Shown here: one piece after another, positions 1-11,991 of the stretch
Layout of the letters: every line of letters starts with the position of its first letter
Numbering within the stretch: the first letter of the stretch is position 1
DNA from: an uncultured Eubacteriales bacterium
GTDB lineage: Bacteria; Bacillota; Clostridia; Oscillospirales; Oscillospiraceae
DNA: 64,000 bases
Assembly (NCBI GenBank): GCA_900546415.1
Contig: URCY01000003.1
Location: 1 to 64,000 of the forward strand
Direction: 5' to 3'
Made by a program: the position numbers and the translations under genes
The notes under the pieces: model-generated
What the model was told of the DNA's origin: nothing
The model's input: the letters and a program-made list of their open reading frames with translations, nothing else
The model's database searches: none

Positions 1-332
1 AGGTCGTGCCCGACGGCGCCGTGAACTTCGCCTTCATCGGCCAGTTCGCCGAGACTCCGCGCGACACAATCTTCACCACCGAATATTCCATGCGCACCGG
101 TATGGAATCGGTCTATACGCTGCTGAACGTTGACCGCGGTGTGCCGGAGGTCTGGGGCAGCAAGTATGACGTGCGTGAGCTGCTGCGCGCCTGCTACTAC
201 GCGATTGACAAGAAGCCGCTCAGCGAGGCCAGCCTCCCGTTCAAGGAAAAGGAGCTGCTCAAGCTCGTCGTGAAAAAGGCCAAGGGCACGGATCTGGAGC
301 TGCTGCTGCGGGAAAGCGGCCTGATCGAATAA
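1..332 (+). CDS. ohyA: Oleate hydratase (myosin-cross-reactive antigen family), C-terminal fragment
   Basis: This is the 3' end of a gene that starts outside the window; the reading frame is open from base 3. The fragment holds [34 protein letters not shown] and [10 protein letters not shown], the conserved C-terminal FAD-domain segment of oleate hydratases. The family hydrates the cis-9 double bond of unsaturated fatty acids to 10-hydroxy acids in an FAD-dependent way and is common in gut Firmicutes, where it probably detoxifies unsaturated fatty acids. The N-terminal Rossmann motif cannot be seen. The gene ends at TAA and is followed by a strong hairpin. The family call is firm; the full length is unknown. 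Confidence 0.85.
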   Translation, partial: VVPDGAVNFAFIGQFAETPRDTIFTTEYSMRTGMESVYTLLNVDRGVPEVWGSKYDVRELLRACYYAIDKKPLSEASLPFKEKELLKLVVKKAKGTDLELLLRESGLIE

Positions 333-352
333 GTCCGCTGCGGCGCAGCAAG

Positions 353-380
353 ACGGCAGGCTTTGCAAAAAGCCTGCCGT
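353..380. terminator. Bidirectional hairpin terminator between ohyA and the amino-acid ABC operon
   Basis: Twelve-base arms ACGGCAGGCTTT (353-364) and AAAGCCTGCCGT (369-380) flank the loop GCAA. The hairpin lies between two convergent genes. The arms end in A/T runs and the plus-strand side continues TATATT, so it can serve both directions. Confidence 0.75.
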
Positions 381-448
381 TATATTGATCCTGTTGAAGT
401 TGTCCCGGAGAAGCGCCGCGGATCGAAAAAAGGCTTTTGACGCGACCT

Positions 449-1234
449 TCACCGTGAGGCCTCTCCCGCGCCCGATTTCCCCAAAAACGCCCGCAGGCGC
501 GCCGTCTGCGGCGCGGAAAAGAGCGCCCTTGCCGCGCCCTGCTCGGCGATTTTTCCCTGATCCATAAAGAGCACGCGGTCGGCGACGTCGCGCGCGAAGC
601 CCATCTCATGCGTGACGACGAGCATCGTCGTGCGCTGCTCGGCCAGCGAGTGCAGCACGCGCAGCACCTCGCCCGTCAGCTCCGGGTCGAGGGCGCTCGT
701 CGGCTCGTCGAAGCAGAGAATGTCCGGCCGCATCGCCAGTGCCCGCGCAATGGCCACGCGCTGCTGCTGCCCGCCGGAGAGCTGGTGCGGATAGAGTCCG
801 GCCTTCTCGCGCAGGCCGACGCGCTCCAGAAGCGCCAGTCCCTCGTCCTCGAGCGTGCGCAGGCGCTCGGCGTCGCCGCGCTGCCTTGCCAGCAGCTCCG
901 CCGCAAGGGTCACGTTGCGCAGCGCGGTATACTGCGGAAACAGATTAAAATTCTGAAAAACCAGTCCGAAATGCAGCCGGTTTTCGCGCAGCTCGCGCTC
1001 GCGCTGCTTTCTCGGCGCGGCGGCGTCGAACACGACCCGGCCGTTGACGCGGATCGTCCCGCCGTCCGGTGTCTCCAGAAAATTGATGCAGCGCAGCAGC
1101 GTCGTCTTGCCGCTGCCGGACGAGCCGATCACGGCGACCGTCTCGCCCTGCTCGAGCGTGAAGCTGACGCCGCGCAGCACCTCCGAGCCGCGCCCGAAGG
1201 ATTTGGTCAGGTCCTGAACCGCTAATGTCGCCAT
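449..1234 (-). CDS. Polar amino-acid ABC transporter ATP-binding protein (GlnQ/HisP family)
   Basis: This cytoplasmic ATPase subunit drives a polar amino-acid importer. All motifs are intact in 261 residues: Walker A GSSGSGKT (37-44), Q-loop Q94, signature LSGGQ (152-156), Walker B ILCFDE (172-177) and H-loop H209. The downstream PTSALDPE is typical of the PAAT family, which imports Gln, His, Arg or cystine. It is the last gene of an SBP-permease-ATPase operon, 9 nt after the permease. The C-terminus is slightly longer than usual (240-250 aa) and Ala/Arg-rich. Substrate cannot be assigned from sequence. Confidence 0.93.
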   Translation of the reverse strand: MATLAVQDLTKSFGRGSEVLRGVSFTLEQGETVAVIGSSGSGKTTLLRCINFLETPDGGTIRVNGRVVFDAAAPRKQRERELRENRLHFGLVFQNFNLFPQYTALRNVTLAAELLARQRGDAERLRTLEDEGLALLERVGLREKAGLYPHQLSGGQQQRVAIARALAMRPDILCFDEPTSALDPELTGEVLRVLHSLAEQRTTMLVVTHEMGFARDVADRVLFMDQGKIAEQGAARALFSAPQTARLRAFLGKSGAGEASR

Positions 1235-1243
1235 GGTGTCCCC

Positions 1244-1900
1244 CTAAACCCGGAAATAATCCAGCTTTTTCTCGAGCCGGCCGAGCAGCAGCGTCAGCAC
1301 GCCGCTGAAGATCAGATAATACACGCCCGTGAAGAACAGCGGCCAGACCAGTCCGTCGGACTTGGCGAAGGCCTGCCCCGCCCAGATGATCTCCTGCAGC
1401 GCGATGATGCGCGAGAGCGAGGTATCCTTGACGAGGGTGATGATCTCGTTGGACATGGGCGGCACGATGCGCTTGATGACCTGCAAAAGCGTCACGCGGA
1501 AGAAGATCTGCGCCCGCGTCATGCCCAGCACAGCCCCGGCCTCCTGCTGGCCGACCGGAATGGAGCGGATGCCGCCGCGGTAAATTTCGGAAAAATAGCA
1601 GGCATAGTTGAACACGAACGCCACGACCGTCGCCAGAAACCGGCCGCCCTCACCGCCGCCCCAGATGTTGCTGCCGAGCAGACCGGGCAGATAATAGAGA
1701 ATGAGGAGCTGGAGCATCAGCGGCGTGCCGCGCACGACCCAGACCACGACGCGCACCAGCCCCTGCAGCGGCCTGAAGCGGCTCATGGAGCCGAGGGCGA
1801 TCACCATTCCCAGCGGGATCGCCCCGGCAAGCGTCAGCGCAAACAGCTCCAGCGTGGTCAGAAAGCCGGAGTTCAGCGCCCGAATGACCGTGAAAAACAT
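1244..1900 (-). CDS. Polar amino-acid ABC transporter permease (HisM/GlnP family)
   Basis: This 218-residue integral membrane subunit forms the translocation pathway of the importer. Hydrophobic segments span most of the chain. The EAA coupling loop reads EAGAVLGMTRAQIFFRVTLL, followed by the family-typical VKDTSLSRIIALQEI. Only one permease gene is present, so the pore is probably a homodimer. It sits between the binding protein (1 nt away) and the ATPase (9 nt away), so the three genes are surely co-transcribed. Confidence 0.93.
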   Translation of the reverse strand: MFFTVIRALNSGFLTTLELFALTLAGAIPLGMVIALGSMSRFRPLQGLVRVVVWVVRGTPLMLQLLILYYLPGLLGSNIWGGGEGGRFLATVVAFVFNYACYFSEIYRGGIRSIPVGQQEAGAVLGMTRAQIFFRVTLLQVIKRIVPPMSNEIITLVKDTSLSRIIALQEIIWAGQAFAKSDGLVWPLFFTGVYYLIFSGVLTLLLGRLEKKLDYFRV

Positions 1901-1901
1901 C

Positions 1902-2681
1902 TTACTTTGCCAGAGACAGGCCGTATTTGTCGGCCAGCGCCTGCAAGCTGCCGTCGGCGCGGTATTTCTCGAGCAGCTCGTTGACCATCGCCGTCAGATC
2001 CGAACCGGGGCGGAAGCCGATGCCGTATTCCTCGTCGCACAGGACAAAGGCGACCGCCATCGACGAATAGCTCGTGAATTCGCCGGTCATGGCCTCGGCC
2101 ATGGTCTTGTCGATGATGCACGCGTCAGACGTTCCCGCCGCGACCTCCATGAGCGCGGTGGCCTGCTTGTCGACCTCAACGAGGTTGGTAAGGCCGTTGT
2201 CCGCCGCCGCGCTCGCCGCCGCCGACCCGGCCTCGACCGCCAGATTCAGCCCGGCGATGCTCTGCACGTCGGGATACTGCGCGGCCTTGTCCTTCGGCAT
2301 GACCACGACCTGCGAATTGAGCACATACGGTTCAGTGCAGGACATGGACTTTTTGACCTCGTCGATCAGCGTCATGCCGTTCCAGACGCAGTCGATGTTG
2401 CCGGAGGTCAGCTCCATGATCTTGTTATCCCAATCGATCTCCATAAATTCGACCGAAAGCCCCAAATCGGCCGCGACCTTGCGCGCAAGCTCGGCGTCGA
2501 AGCCCGTCCAGTCGCCGTTTTCGTCCGGATAGTCCATCGGGGCAAAGTTCGTGATGCCGATCTTGAGCGTACCGTTCGCCTTGACCGTCTCATAATCGCT
2601 TTTCGCTTCCTTCGTGCCGCACCCGGCCAGCATACTCAAAAGCAGCAGGAGCGCCAATACCATTGCAGTCCATTTTTTCAT
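1902..2681 (-). CDS. Amino-acid ABC transporter substrate-binding lipoprotein (SBP_bac_3)
   Basis: This is the extracytoplasmic binding protein of the importer and the first gene of its operon. It has a lipoprotein signal peptide (MKKW then a Leu-rich core) with lipobox LAGC, Cys21 being the likely lipidated residue. The mature part follows the SBP_bac_3 pattern: LKIGITNFAPMDY, GFDAELARKVAADLGL, WDNKIMELTSGNID, YVLNSQVVV and the closing DGSLQALADKYG. Length (259 aa) is normal. The ligand is not predictable; proteins of this set often bind cystine, glutamine or histidine. Confidence 0.93.
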   Translation of the reverse strand: MKKWTAMVLALLLLLSMLAGCGTKEAKSDYETVKANGTLKIGITNFAPMDYPDENGDWTGFDAELARKVAADLGLSVEFMEIDWDNKIMELTSGNIDCVWNGMTLIDEVKKSMSCTEPYVLNSQVVVMPKDKAAQYPDVQSIAGLNLAVEAGSAAASAAADNGLTNLVEVDKQATALMEVAAGTSDACIIDKTMAEAMTGEFTSYSSMAVAFVLCDEEYGIGFRPGSDLTAMVNELLEKYRADGSLQALADKYGLSLAK

Positions 2682-2763
2682 TTCCGATCATCCCTTCTGT
2701 TGCATTTTGGGCGGCGCAGCCTTGCGGTATCACTCCGCGCCGTGTTTACTTTCATATATTATC

Positions 2764-2781
2764 ACATTAATGCGTTAATGT
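2764..2781. promoter_or_regulatory. Palindromic operator-like site upstream of the amino-acid ABC operon
   Basis: A perfect 7-bp inverted repeat, ACATTAA (2764-2770) and TTAATGT (2775-2781), flanks TGCG. It lies about 85 bp before the binding-protein start, in the A+T-rich 460-bp gap (2682-3145) that also holds the atp promoter. The position suits a repressor site for the minus-strand operon. The cognate regulator is unknown. Apart from this site and the atp promoter nothing else was recognised in the gap. Confidence 0.4.
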
Positions 2782-3043
2782 ATAGAAGTTTATCGACAGA
2801 ATTTCCGGCATTTTTCCCGGCCGCGATTCGTTCAATTTGCACAAATGAATTTTTTCTGTTCCCATTAACAAATTTTTTCATTATTTATGGAGAACAGCAT
2901 CCCGCGCACCGTCTTTTGTCCGATACAGATCCGATTCTCCATTTTTGGCGGTATGTCCGCGCGTCAAGGAAGAAAAAGCAGTCCTTGTGCATAAAAGCCA
3001 CCTTACTTGATTTTAATTCATGCCGCATTTTGAAAAAAATTCA

Positions 3044-3072
3044 TTGCTTTTCCCGAGAAAATCGTTTATAAT
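3044..3072 (+). promoter_or_regulatory. SigA-type promoter of the atp operon
   Basis: A -35 box TTGCTT (3044-3049) and a perfect -10 box TATAAT (3067-3072) are separated by 17 nt. Transcription would start near 3080 and leave a leader of about 65 nt before the first gene. Confidence 0.75.
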
Positions 3073-3145
3073 TAAACCAAATTGCGAGATGGGCCGGGGG
3101 CTGCCGGGATTTCGCCAACACTTCGTCGAATTGGAGGGATCGTGC

Positions 3146-3421
3146 TTGCCAAAGCGGATATTCCGCGTGCTTTATGCCGCGCATTTTATCTCGCAGACAG
3201 CCTTCTCCATGCTGACGCCGGCCGCGCTGTTCATCGGTCTGGGCTGGTTTCTGACGCGGCGCTGCGGCTGGGGCAAGTGGGCGATGGTCACGTCGATCAT
3301 ACTGGGTGTCCTGACCGGGCTTTACAGCATGATCTATTTTCTCGTCAAATATTCCGGCTCGATCGACCCCACATCTCATCATGAGGAGGATGCCAATGGA
3401 AAGTCAGCTCCCCGTAAATGA
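3146..3421 (+). CDS. atpZ: AtpZ/AtpI-like small membrane protein of the ATP synthase operon
   Basis: A 91-residue protein with two hydrophobic segments (about residues 10-35 and 43-68). It matches the small AtpZ-type gene that commonly precedes atpI in bacterial atp operons; AtpZ and AtpI are thought to help assemble the c-ring or supply Mg2+. The start is a TTG at 3146, chosen because GGAGG (3133-3137) sits 8 nt before it. An ATG further upstream has no ribosome binding site and would add an unrelated segment. The end overlaps the next gene by 26 nt. Confidence 0.7.
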   Translation: MPKRIFRVLYAAHFISQTAFSMLTPAALFIGLGWFLTRRCGWGKWAMVTSIILGVLTGLYSMIYFLVKYSGSIDPTSHHEEDANGKSAPRK

Positions 3422-3848
3422 CTCCCCGCAGCCGGAGGAGACCGTTGGCGCGGTGCTGCTCAGGACCCTGCGCGAGCTTCTGCCGATCTTTCTGGCGGAG
3501 ATCGTTCTCACGGGCGTGATGCTCGGCATTTATGCCCTCTGCGGCAGCTGCAAAAAGCCGATTCTGCTCGGTGCGGCGTTGGGCGGCGGCGTTTCGCTGC
3601 TGAATTTCTTTTTCCTGATCGTTGGCGTGCTCCGCGCGGCAAGGAACGAGAATCCGCTGACCGCGCAGCTGAAGGTCCGCGTGTTTTACATTCTGCGCAC
3701 CGTCGCGGTGCTGATCGCGCTGGTCATCGCGCTGAAAAGCGCCCGCTTTGACCCCGTGGCCACGCTGCTGCCGCTGTGCTTTATGCGCATTGCCCTGTTC
3801 GCCGCAGAGCTGATGCGAAAAAAGAAATTCCGAAAGGAGCAAGCTTAA
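3396..3848 (+). CDS. atpI: ATP synthase subunit I-like protein
   Basis: A 150-residue membrane protein with four hydrophobic segments, in the usual position just before subunit a. AtpI-type proteins act as assembly factors for the c-ring. The start at 3396 is preferred because GAGGAGG (3383-3389) lies 6 nt upstream; two earlier in-frame ATGs fall inside or before this ribosome binding site. Sequence similarity to AtpI is weak, so position and topology carry the call. Confidence 0.7.
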   Translation: MESQLPVNDSPQPEETVGAVLLRTLRELLPIFLAEIVLTGVMLGIYALCGSCKKPILLGAALGGGVSLLNFFFLIVGVLRAARNENPLTAQLKVRVFYILRTVAVLIALVIALKSARFDPVATLLPLCFMRIALFAAELMRKKKFRKEQA

Positions 3849-3850
3849 AA

Positions 3851-4621
3851 ATGGAAGGAATCGGAAACGGCCCGAGGATTCTGCTCGAGTTTTCGTTTTT
3901 CGGTCTGTTTGACGTCTCGATCACGCAGACCGTGCTCTCCTCGTTTCTGGTCATGATCGCGCTCATCATTGCCAGCTCCGTGCTCGGCAAGAACCTGCAA
4001 AAGCGCCCGACGCGCCGTCAGGTTCTTGTGGAAAAGGGCGTGACGGTGCTGCGCGACCTCGTCGTCGGCACGATGGGCGAGCACAACGCGCATTTCACGC
4101 CCTATATCGGCGCGCTGTTCTGCTCGTCCGTCTTCGGCACGCTCATCAGTATGCTCGGCGGCGTGTTCCGCAGCGCCACGGCCGACCTGAGCACCACAAT
4201 CACATGGGCGCTCGTCACGACCGGCATGGTCTGGTACCACAACATTAAAAACAACGGCTTCCTCGGCTGGCTCAAGGGCTTCACCGAGCCTGTGGTCGTC
4301 ATGACCCCGATGAATGTCATCAGCGAGATCGCGCAGCCGATCTCCATGTCGTTCCGTCACTTCGGCAACATTGCCGGCGGCGGCGTACTAACCTCGCTGA
4401 TCTACGGCGCGCTGGGTGCGCTCAGCTCCTTCGTGCTGCGATGGATTCCCAATGAGATCATCCGTCAGATCCCCCTTTTCCAGGTGGGCATTCCGGCGTT
4501 TCTTTCGATTTATTTCGATCTATTCTCCGGCTTCATTCAGGCGCTCGTGTTCTGTATGCTGACGATGGTCTATGTCGGAGCAGCCTGCCCGCCCCCGGTG
4601 GAGCAGACCGCAAAGCAATAA
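3851..4621 (+). CDS. atpB: F1Fo ATP synthase subunit a
   Basis: This is the membrane stator subunit that forms the ion half-channels next to the c-ring. The 256-residue chain has five or six transmembrane helices and ends with the conserved helix pair. The essential stator arginine is in SFRHFGNIAGG, the equivalent of the LRLFGN motif in other species. The start at ATG 3851 has a GGAG site 11 nt upstream. The gene follows atpI by 2 nt and precedes the c subunit. Confidence 0.93.
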   Translation: MEGIGNGPRILLEFSFFGLFDVSITQTVLSSFLVMIALIIASSVLGKNLQKRPTRRQVLVEKGVTVLRDLVVGTMGEHNAHFTPYIGALFCSSVFGTLISMLGGVFRSATADLSTTITWALVTTGMVWYHNIKNNGFLGWLKGFTEPVVVMTPMNVISEIAQPISMSFRHFGNIAGGGVLTSLIYGALGALSSFVLRWIPNEIIRQIPLFQVGIPAFLSIYFDLFSGFIQALVFCMLTMVYVGAACPPPVEQTAKQ

Positions 4622-4637
4622 AACCGCAAAAATATAA

Positions 4638-4895
<258 letters not shown>

Positions 4896-4935
4896 TCCGC
4901 ATGAGGAAGACTCTTGCCAGAAAGGAGAGATCGGC

Positions 4936-5454
4936 TTGAAGTTTTTAACCGGCTTTGAGAGCTTTGTGGGCGTGAACTTCTGGACGTGCCTGTTCACGCT
5001 CGTCAACCTGTTCATCCTCTATAAATTCATGAAGAAGCTCCTGTTCAAGCCCGTTCAGAACATGATCGACAGCCGCCAGAAGGAGATCGACGATCTCTAC
5101 GCCGACGCCGGCCGCTCCAAGGCGGAGGCCGAGGCGCTCAAGACCCAGTATGAGGGGCAGCTTTCCGAGGCGAACGCCGAGCGGGAGCGCATCCTCAAGG
5201 CGGCGCACCAGCGCGCCCTGCAGCAGCAGGAAACCATGCTGCGCGAGGCGCAGGAGCAGGCCGCCCGCACGCTCAAGCGTGCCGACGAGCAGATCGAGCT
5301 GGAGAAGAAGCAGGCGCGCAACGAGCTGAAGAACGAGGTCTCGGACATGGCGGTGCAGATCGCCGGCGCGGTGCTGGCGCGCGATGTGAAGCCCGCCGAG
5401 CACGAGGCGCTCATCGACTCCTTCATCGACGGACTGGGAGACAGCCATGATTGA
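4936..5454 (+). CDS. atpF: F1Fo ATP synthase subunit b
   Basis: This is the peripheral-stalk subunit: one N-terminal transmembrane segment (about residues 12-32) and a long charged, heptad-rich helix full of Glu, Ala, Lys and Gln. Length (172 aa) is normal. The start is TTG at 4936, with AAAGGAGAG (4921-4929) just upstream and no better alternative. The 3' end overlaps atpH by 8 nt, suggesting translational coupling. Confidence 0.93.
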   Translation: MKFLTGFESFVGVNFWTCLFTLVNLFILYKFMKKLLFKPVQNMIDSRQKEIDDLYADAGRSKAEAEALKTQYEGQLSEANAERERILKAAHQRALQQQETMLREAQEQAARTLKRADEQIELEKKQARNELKNEVSDMAVQIAGAVLARDVKPAEHEALIDSFIDGLGDSHD

Positions 5455-5980
5455 CGCAGTGAGCTACGGCAAGGCGCTGTACCAGCTTGCCGAGGAAGAC
5501 GGCGCGCCCGACGCGTTGCTGTCCGAGCTGGAGACAGTCGCGCAGGCGCTCACGGAGCAGCGCGCATACGCCACCCTGCTCGACACACCGGCGCTTCCCT
5601 CCAAGGAGCGGCGCGCGCTGCTGTGCAAGGCCTTTGCGGGCTGCTCGCAGACGGTGCGGAATTTTCTCTGCCTGCTGTGCGACAAGCGCGAGATCTATCG
5701 CGTGCCGGACTGCGTGAAGGCCTACCGTGCCTGCTATGACGAGGCGCACAATCTGCTCCGCGCCACGGCGCTCACGGCCGTGGAAATGACGCCGCGGCAG
5801 CGCAGCGCCCTGACGGCCAAGCTCGAGGCCATCACCGGGAAGACCGTCCTGCTGACGGCGGAGGTGCAGCCCTCGCTGCTCGGCGGCGTGACCCTGCGCT
5901 ACGGCAGCGAGCAGCTCGACGGCAGCATCCGCAGCAAGCTCGACCGTCTGCGTCGATCCCTGAGCGAAGCAATCGTATAA
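5447..5980 (+). CDS. atpH: F1Fo ATP synthase subunit delta
   Basis: This 177-residue stalk protein links F1 to subunit b (OSCP family). Typical features are the N-terminal [11 protein letters not shown], the central [11 protein letters not shown] and the C-terminal signature [20 protein letters not shown]. It starts inside the end of atpF and is followed 19 nt later by atpA. Confidence 0.93.
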   Translation: MIDAVSYGKALYQLAEEDGAPDALLSELETVAQALTEQRAYATLLDTPALPSKERRALLCKAFAGCSQTVRNFLCLLCDKREIYRVPDCVKAYRACYDEAHNLLRATALTAVEMTPRQRSALTAKLEAITGKTVLLTAEVQPSLLGGVTLRYGSEQLDGSIRSKLDRLRRSLSEAIV

Positions 5981-5999
5981 TATAAAGGTTGGTGAAACC

Positions 6000-7508
6000 G
6001 TGAATCTGAAAATAGACGACATCAGCAAGGTCATAAAGGACCAGATCAAGACCTATTCCGACAAGCTCCAGCAGGACGAGGTCGGATACGTCATTCAGGT
6101 CGGCGACGGCATTGCCAAGGTGCACGGTCTGGAAAAATGCAAGGCCAATGAGCTGCTGCTTTTTGAAAACGACACCTACGGCATGGCGCTGAACCTCGAG
6201 GAGCGCTTTGTCAGCGTCGTCCTGCTCGGGACGGACGTCGGCATCAGCGAGGGCGGCCTCGTCAAGCGCACGGGCAGGGTCGTTTCCGTCCCGGTCGGCG
6301 AATGCATGATCGGCCGCGTGGTCGACGCCCTCGGCCGCCCCATCGACGGCAAGGGCCCCATCAAATCCAGGGAAACGCGCCCGATCGAGCGCGTCGCCTC
6401 CGGCATCATCGAGCGCAAATCCGTCTCCGTGCCGCTGCAAACCGGCATCAAGGCGATCGACTCCATGATCCCGATCGGCCGCGGCCAGCGTGAGCTTATC
6501 ATCGGCGACCGCCAGACGGGCAAGACCGTCATCGCCACCGACACCATTATCAACCAGAAGGGCAAGGGCGTCACGTGCATCTATGTCGCCATCGGCCAGA
6601 AGCGCTCGACCGTCGCGCAGCTTGTCGACACGCTGACCAAGGCCGGCGCAATGGATTATACCATCGTCGTCTCGGCGACGGCCTCCGAGCCTGCGCCCCT
6701 GCAATACATCGCGCCGTATTCCGGCTGCACCATGGGCGAATACTTCATGGACAAGGGGCAAGATGCCCTGATCGTCTATGACGACCTGTCCAAGCACGCC
6801 GTGGCCTACCGCGCCCTCTCTCTGCTGATCCGCAGACCGCCCGGACGCGAGGCCTACCCCGGCGACGTGTTCTATCTGCATTCCCGTCTGCTCGAGCGCG
6901 CGGCACGCCTTGCGCCCAAGTACGGCGGCGGCAGCCTGACCGCCCTGCCCATCATCGAGACGCAGGCCGGCGACGTCTCGGCCTATATCCCGACGAACGT
7001 CATCTCCATCACCGACGGCCAGATCTATCTGGAAAGCGAGCTGTTCCACAGCGGCGTCCGTCCGGCCATCAACCCCGGCATCTCCGTCTCGCGTGTCGGC
7101 GGCAGCGCGCAGATCAAGGCGATGAAAAAGGTCGCCTCCTCGCTGAAGCTGATGTACTCGCAGTACCGCGAGCTGCAATCCTTCGCCCAGTTCGGCTCCG
7201 ATCTCGACGCCGACACCAAGGCGCGTCTGGCGCAGGGCGAGCGCATCGTTGAGGTGCTGAAGCAGAACCGCAACAGCCCGATCGACATTGCGCTTCAGGT
7301 CTGCATCATCTATGCCGTCGTCCATGACCTGCTGGCCAAGGTGCCCGTCAACAGGATCGCCGATTTCGAGCGCGACCTGTTCGAGTACCTGACCGTCCAG
7401 CGTCCGGCCATTGCCGAGAGCATCCGCGCCACGGGCGACCTGACGCAGGAGACCGAGCAGCTCCTGCGCGAGGCGATCGCCGCCTGCGCCGCTCCCTACG
7501 AGCAATAA
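6000..7508 (+). CDS. atpA: F1Fo ATP synthase subunit alpha
   Basis: This non-catalytic nucleotide-binding subunit alternates with beta in the F1 hexamer. The 502 residues include the beta-barrel domain ([16 protein letters not shown]), the P-loop GDRQTGKT (about 169-176) and the signature [14 protein letters not shown]. The start is GTG at 6000, preceded by an AAAGG site. Length and order are canonical. Confidence 0.97.
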   Translation: MNLKIDDISKVIKDQIKTYSDKLQQDEVGYVIQVGDGIAKVHGLEKCKANELLLFENDTYGMALNLEERFVSVVLLGTDVGISEGGLVKRTGRVVSVPVGECMIGRVVDALGRPIDGKGPIKSRETRPIERVASGIIERKSVSVPLQTGIKAIDSMIPIGRGQRELIIGDRQTGKTVIATDTIINQKGKGVTCIYVAIGQKRSTVAQLVDTLTKAGAMDYTIVVSATASEPAPLQYIAPYSGCTMGEYFMDKGQDALIVYDDLSKHAVAYRALSLLIRRPPGREAYPGDVFYLHSRLLERAARLAPKYGGGSLTALPIIETQAGDVSAYIPTNVISITDGQIYLESELFHSGVRPAINPGISVSRVGGSAQIKAMKKVASSLKLMYSQYRELQSFAQFGSDLDADTKARLAQGERIVEVLKQNRNSPIDIALQVCIIYAVVHDLLAKVPVNRIADFERDLFEYLTVQRPAIAESIRATGDLTQETEQLLREAIAACAAPYEQ

Positions 7509-7520
7509 GGGGGGCGCGCC

Positions 7521-10187
<2,667 letters not shown>

Positions 10188-10192
10188 ACATG

Positions 10193-10230
10193 CAGCACAG
10201 GCCGGAAAAGGATTTTTCCGGCCTGTGCTG
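10193..10230 (+). terminator. Long hairpin after the atp operon
   Basis: Seventeen-base perfect arms (10193-10209 and 10214-10230, core CAGCACAGGCCGG) flank a 4-nt loop. The 3' side continues TAAAAAG, not a T-run, so it is either a weak terminator or an RNA 3'-end stabiliser for the atp mRNA, with read-through into thyA. Confidence 0.55.
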
Positions 10231-10256
10231 TAAAAAGCGAACAGAAAGGGCATCGT

Positions 10257-11087
10257 ATGAGCAGAGCAGACCGACTTTATATCGAAACCTGTCGAAGGAT
10301 TCTGACCGACGGCGTCTCGGACGAGGGGCTGCCCGTGCGCCCGCGCTGGCAGGACGGCACGCCCGCGCACACAAAGCGCCTGTTCGGCGTGGTCAACCGT
10401 TACGATCTGCGCGAGGAATTCCCGATCATGACCCTGCGGCGCACCTATTTCCGCTCCTGCGTGGACGAGCTGCTCTGGATCTGGCAGAAAAAGTCGAACA
10501 ATGTCCATGATCTGAAAAGCCGCATCTGGGACAGCTGGGCGGACGAGACCGGCTCGATCGGCAAGGCCTACGGCTATCAGCTTGGTAAAAAATACCGCTT
10601 CCCCGAGGGGGAGAACGATCAGGTCGACCACGTGCTCTACGCCCTGCGGCATGACCCGGCCAGCCGCCGCATTCTGACGAATCTCTATAACTTCGAGGAG
10701 CTTTCCGAAATGGCGCTGGCGCCCTGCGCCTATTCCATGACCTTTCAGGTCAGCGGCAGCACCCTCAACGCGATCCTGAACCAGCGCTCGCAGGATATGC
10801 TCACGGCGAACAACTGGAACGTCGTGCAGTACGCCGTGCTCGTACACATGCTCGCGCAGGTCAGCGGCCTCGTCGCGGGCGAGCTGGTGCATGTCATCGC
10901 CGACTGCCACATCTACGACCGCCATATCCCCATGGTCGAGCGGCTGCTCGAGCGCGAGCCTCTGCCCGCGCCGGAATTTTATGTTAACCCAAAAATCGAC
11001 GATTTCTACGCTTTTACGCCGGAGGATTTTTCGCTGAAAGACTACCGTTATCACGATTTTTCCGAAAAAATTCCCGTTGCTATTTGA
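10257..11087 (+). CDS. thyA: Thymidylate synthase
   Basis: The enzyme methylates dUMP to dTMP using methylene-tetrahydrofolate, producing dihydrofolate. The 276-residue protein belongs to the clostridial/bacillar ThyA branch: GVVNRYDLREEFPIMTLRRT near the N-terminus, catalytic Cys157 in LAPCAYSM (where classical enzymes have PCH), NQRSQDM and the dUMP-binding ADCHIYDRHI. It is followed 26 nt later by folA, which recycles the dihydrofolate it makes. Confidence 0.96.
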   Translation: MSRADRLYIETCRRILTDGVSDEGLPVRPRWQDGTPAHTKRLFGVVNRYDLREEFPIMTLRRTYFRSCVDELLWIWQKKSNNVHDLKSRIWDSWADETGSIGKAYGYQLGKKYRFPEGENDQVDHVLYALRHDPASRRILTNLYNFEELSEMALAPCAYSMTFQVSGSTLNAILNQRSQDMLTANNWNVVQYAVLVHMLAQVSGLVAGELVHVIADCHIYDRHIPMVERLLEREPLPAPEFYVNPKIDDFYAFTPEDFSLKDYRYHDFSEKIPVAI

Positions 11088-11113
11088 TTTTTTTGAGAGG
11101 AGGCGGAGCGCCG

Positions 11114-11656
11114 ATGCAGGCAATTGTAAACGTTACAAGTAATTTTGGCATTGGCCTGCGCGACCGGCTGCTCGTCTCGATCCCGGAGGATCTCAGGCGC
11201 TTCCGCACGCTGACGACCGGCCGGACCGTAATCTGCGGCCGCCGGACGCTTGAAACCTTTCCGGGCAAAAAACCGCTGAAAAACCGAAGAAACCTGATTT
11301 TATCGCATGATCCGACGCTTTTTATTCCGAATGCCGAGGTCGTACACAGCCTGCCGGAGCTGTTTGCCGCGCTGCGCCCGGACGAGGACGCCTTCGTCAT
11401 CGGCGGCGCGTCGGTCTACGAGGCGCTGCTGCCCTATTGCAGCCGCATTTTGCTCACCGAAACGCTCGCCGAGCTTCCGGCCGATCGCTTTTTTCCCGAT
11501 CCTTCGACCCTTTCCGGCTGGAAAATCGCAAAAACCACCGCGGCGATGCAGAGCGGCGGCGTTTTCTTTCGATACATAGATTATGTAAACCTTGCTCCTC
11601 TCACCTACCCGCAAACCGCCGCGCATTCCGAGCCGCGATCCCCGGATGCCGATTAA
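11114..11656 (+). CDS. folA: Dihydrofolate reductase
   Basis: It reduces dihydrofolate to tetrahydrofolate with NADPH, completing the cycle with ThyA. The 180-residue chain has GIGLRDRLLVSIPEDLRRFR (Asp of the substrate site), GRTVICGRRTLETFPGKKPL, FVIGGASVYEALLP and ILLTETLAELPADRFFP. The first strand is unusual: AIVNVTSNFGIG replaces the typical AxxxNxxIG. The ATG at 11114 follows a GAGAGGAGG site; an earlier in-frame ATG precedes that site. The C-terminal 20 residues are low-complexity. Confidence 0.92.
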   Translation: MQAIVNVTSNFGIGLRDRLLVSIPEDLRRFRTLTTGRTVICGRRTLETFPGKKPLKNRRNLILSHDPTLFIPNAEVVHSLPELFAALRPDEDAFVIGGASVYEALLPYCSRILLTETLAELPADRFFPDPSTLSGWKIAKTTAAMQSGGVFFRYIDYVNLAPLTYPQTAAHSEPRSPDAD

Positions 11657-11739
11657 GGGAATCCGATGCTCCTGTGCGCACGAAAACTGCCCGGATCGGT
11701 GCTTTTTTGAAAAAAGCCGGAGAGAATTGCGAAAAGGGC

Positions 11740-11768
11740 TTGACAAATCGGGGGTTTCGCGGTAAAAT
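11740..11768 (+). promoter_or_regulatory. Consensus SigA promoter of the tRNA-Leu gene
   Basis: A perfect -35 TTGACA (11740-11745), a 17-nt spacer and TAAAAT (11763-11768) lie 19 nt before the mature tRNA 5' end, as expected for a stable-RNA gene. Confidence 0.85.
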
Positions 11769-11787
11769 AGTCAAGCAAATTGGATAT

Positions 11788-11872
11788 GCGAGTGTGCTGG
11801 AATAGGTAGACAGGCACGTTTGAGGGGCGTGTGGCTTATGTCGTGTGCGTTCAAGTCGCATCACTCGCACCA
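11788..11872 (+). tRNA. tRNA-Leu (anticodon GAG)
   Basis: The 85-nt gene folds as a class II tRNA. Acceptor GCGAGTG pairs with CACTCGC, followed by discriminator A and an encoded CCA. The D-arm contains GGTAGA, the anticodon stem CACGT/GCGTG closes the loop TTGAGGG (anticodon GAG, reading CUU/CUC), there is a long variable arm, and the T-arm loop is TTCAAGT. The long variable arm and anticodon agree on leucine. Confidence 0.95.
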
Positions 11873-11875
11873 CGG

Positions 11876-11905
11876 GATAAGCGATTGCTCAGGCAATCGC
11901 TTATC
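11876..11905 (+). terminator. Hairpin directly after tRNA-Leu
   Basis: Perfect 13-bp arms GATAAGCGATTGC (11876-11888) and GCAATCGCTTATC (11893-11905) flank TCAG. It starts 3 nt after the tRNA CCA. There is no T-run, but the position fits termination or 3' processing of the tRNA transcript. Confidence 0.65.
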
Positions 11906-11991
11906 GTGTATCTAAGAGACCTCTAAACGCATTTCTCTCTGTTTTTCTTGCTTTTCTGTCATTTTTTCAGTTTTTCCTGCGGAGCGTGGCA

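Noticed and set aside
385..567. Short plus-strand frame after ohyA
   Set aside because: It covers the 3' end of the ATP-binding protein gene in antisense, is Arg/Pro-rich and lacks a start signal.
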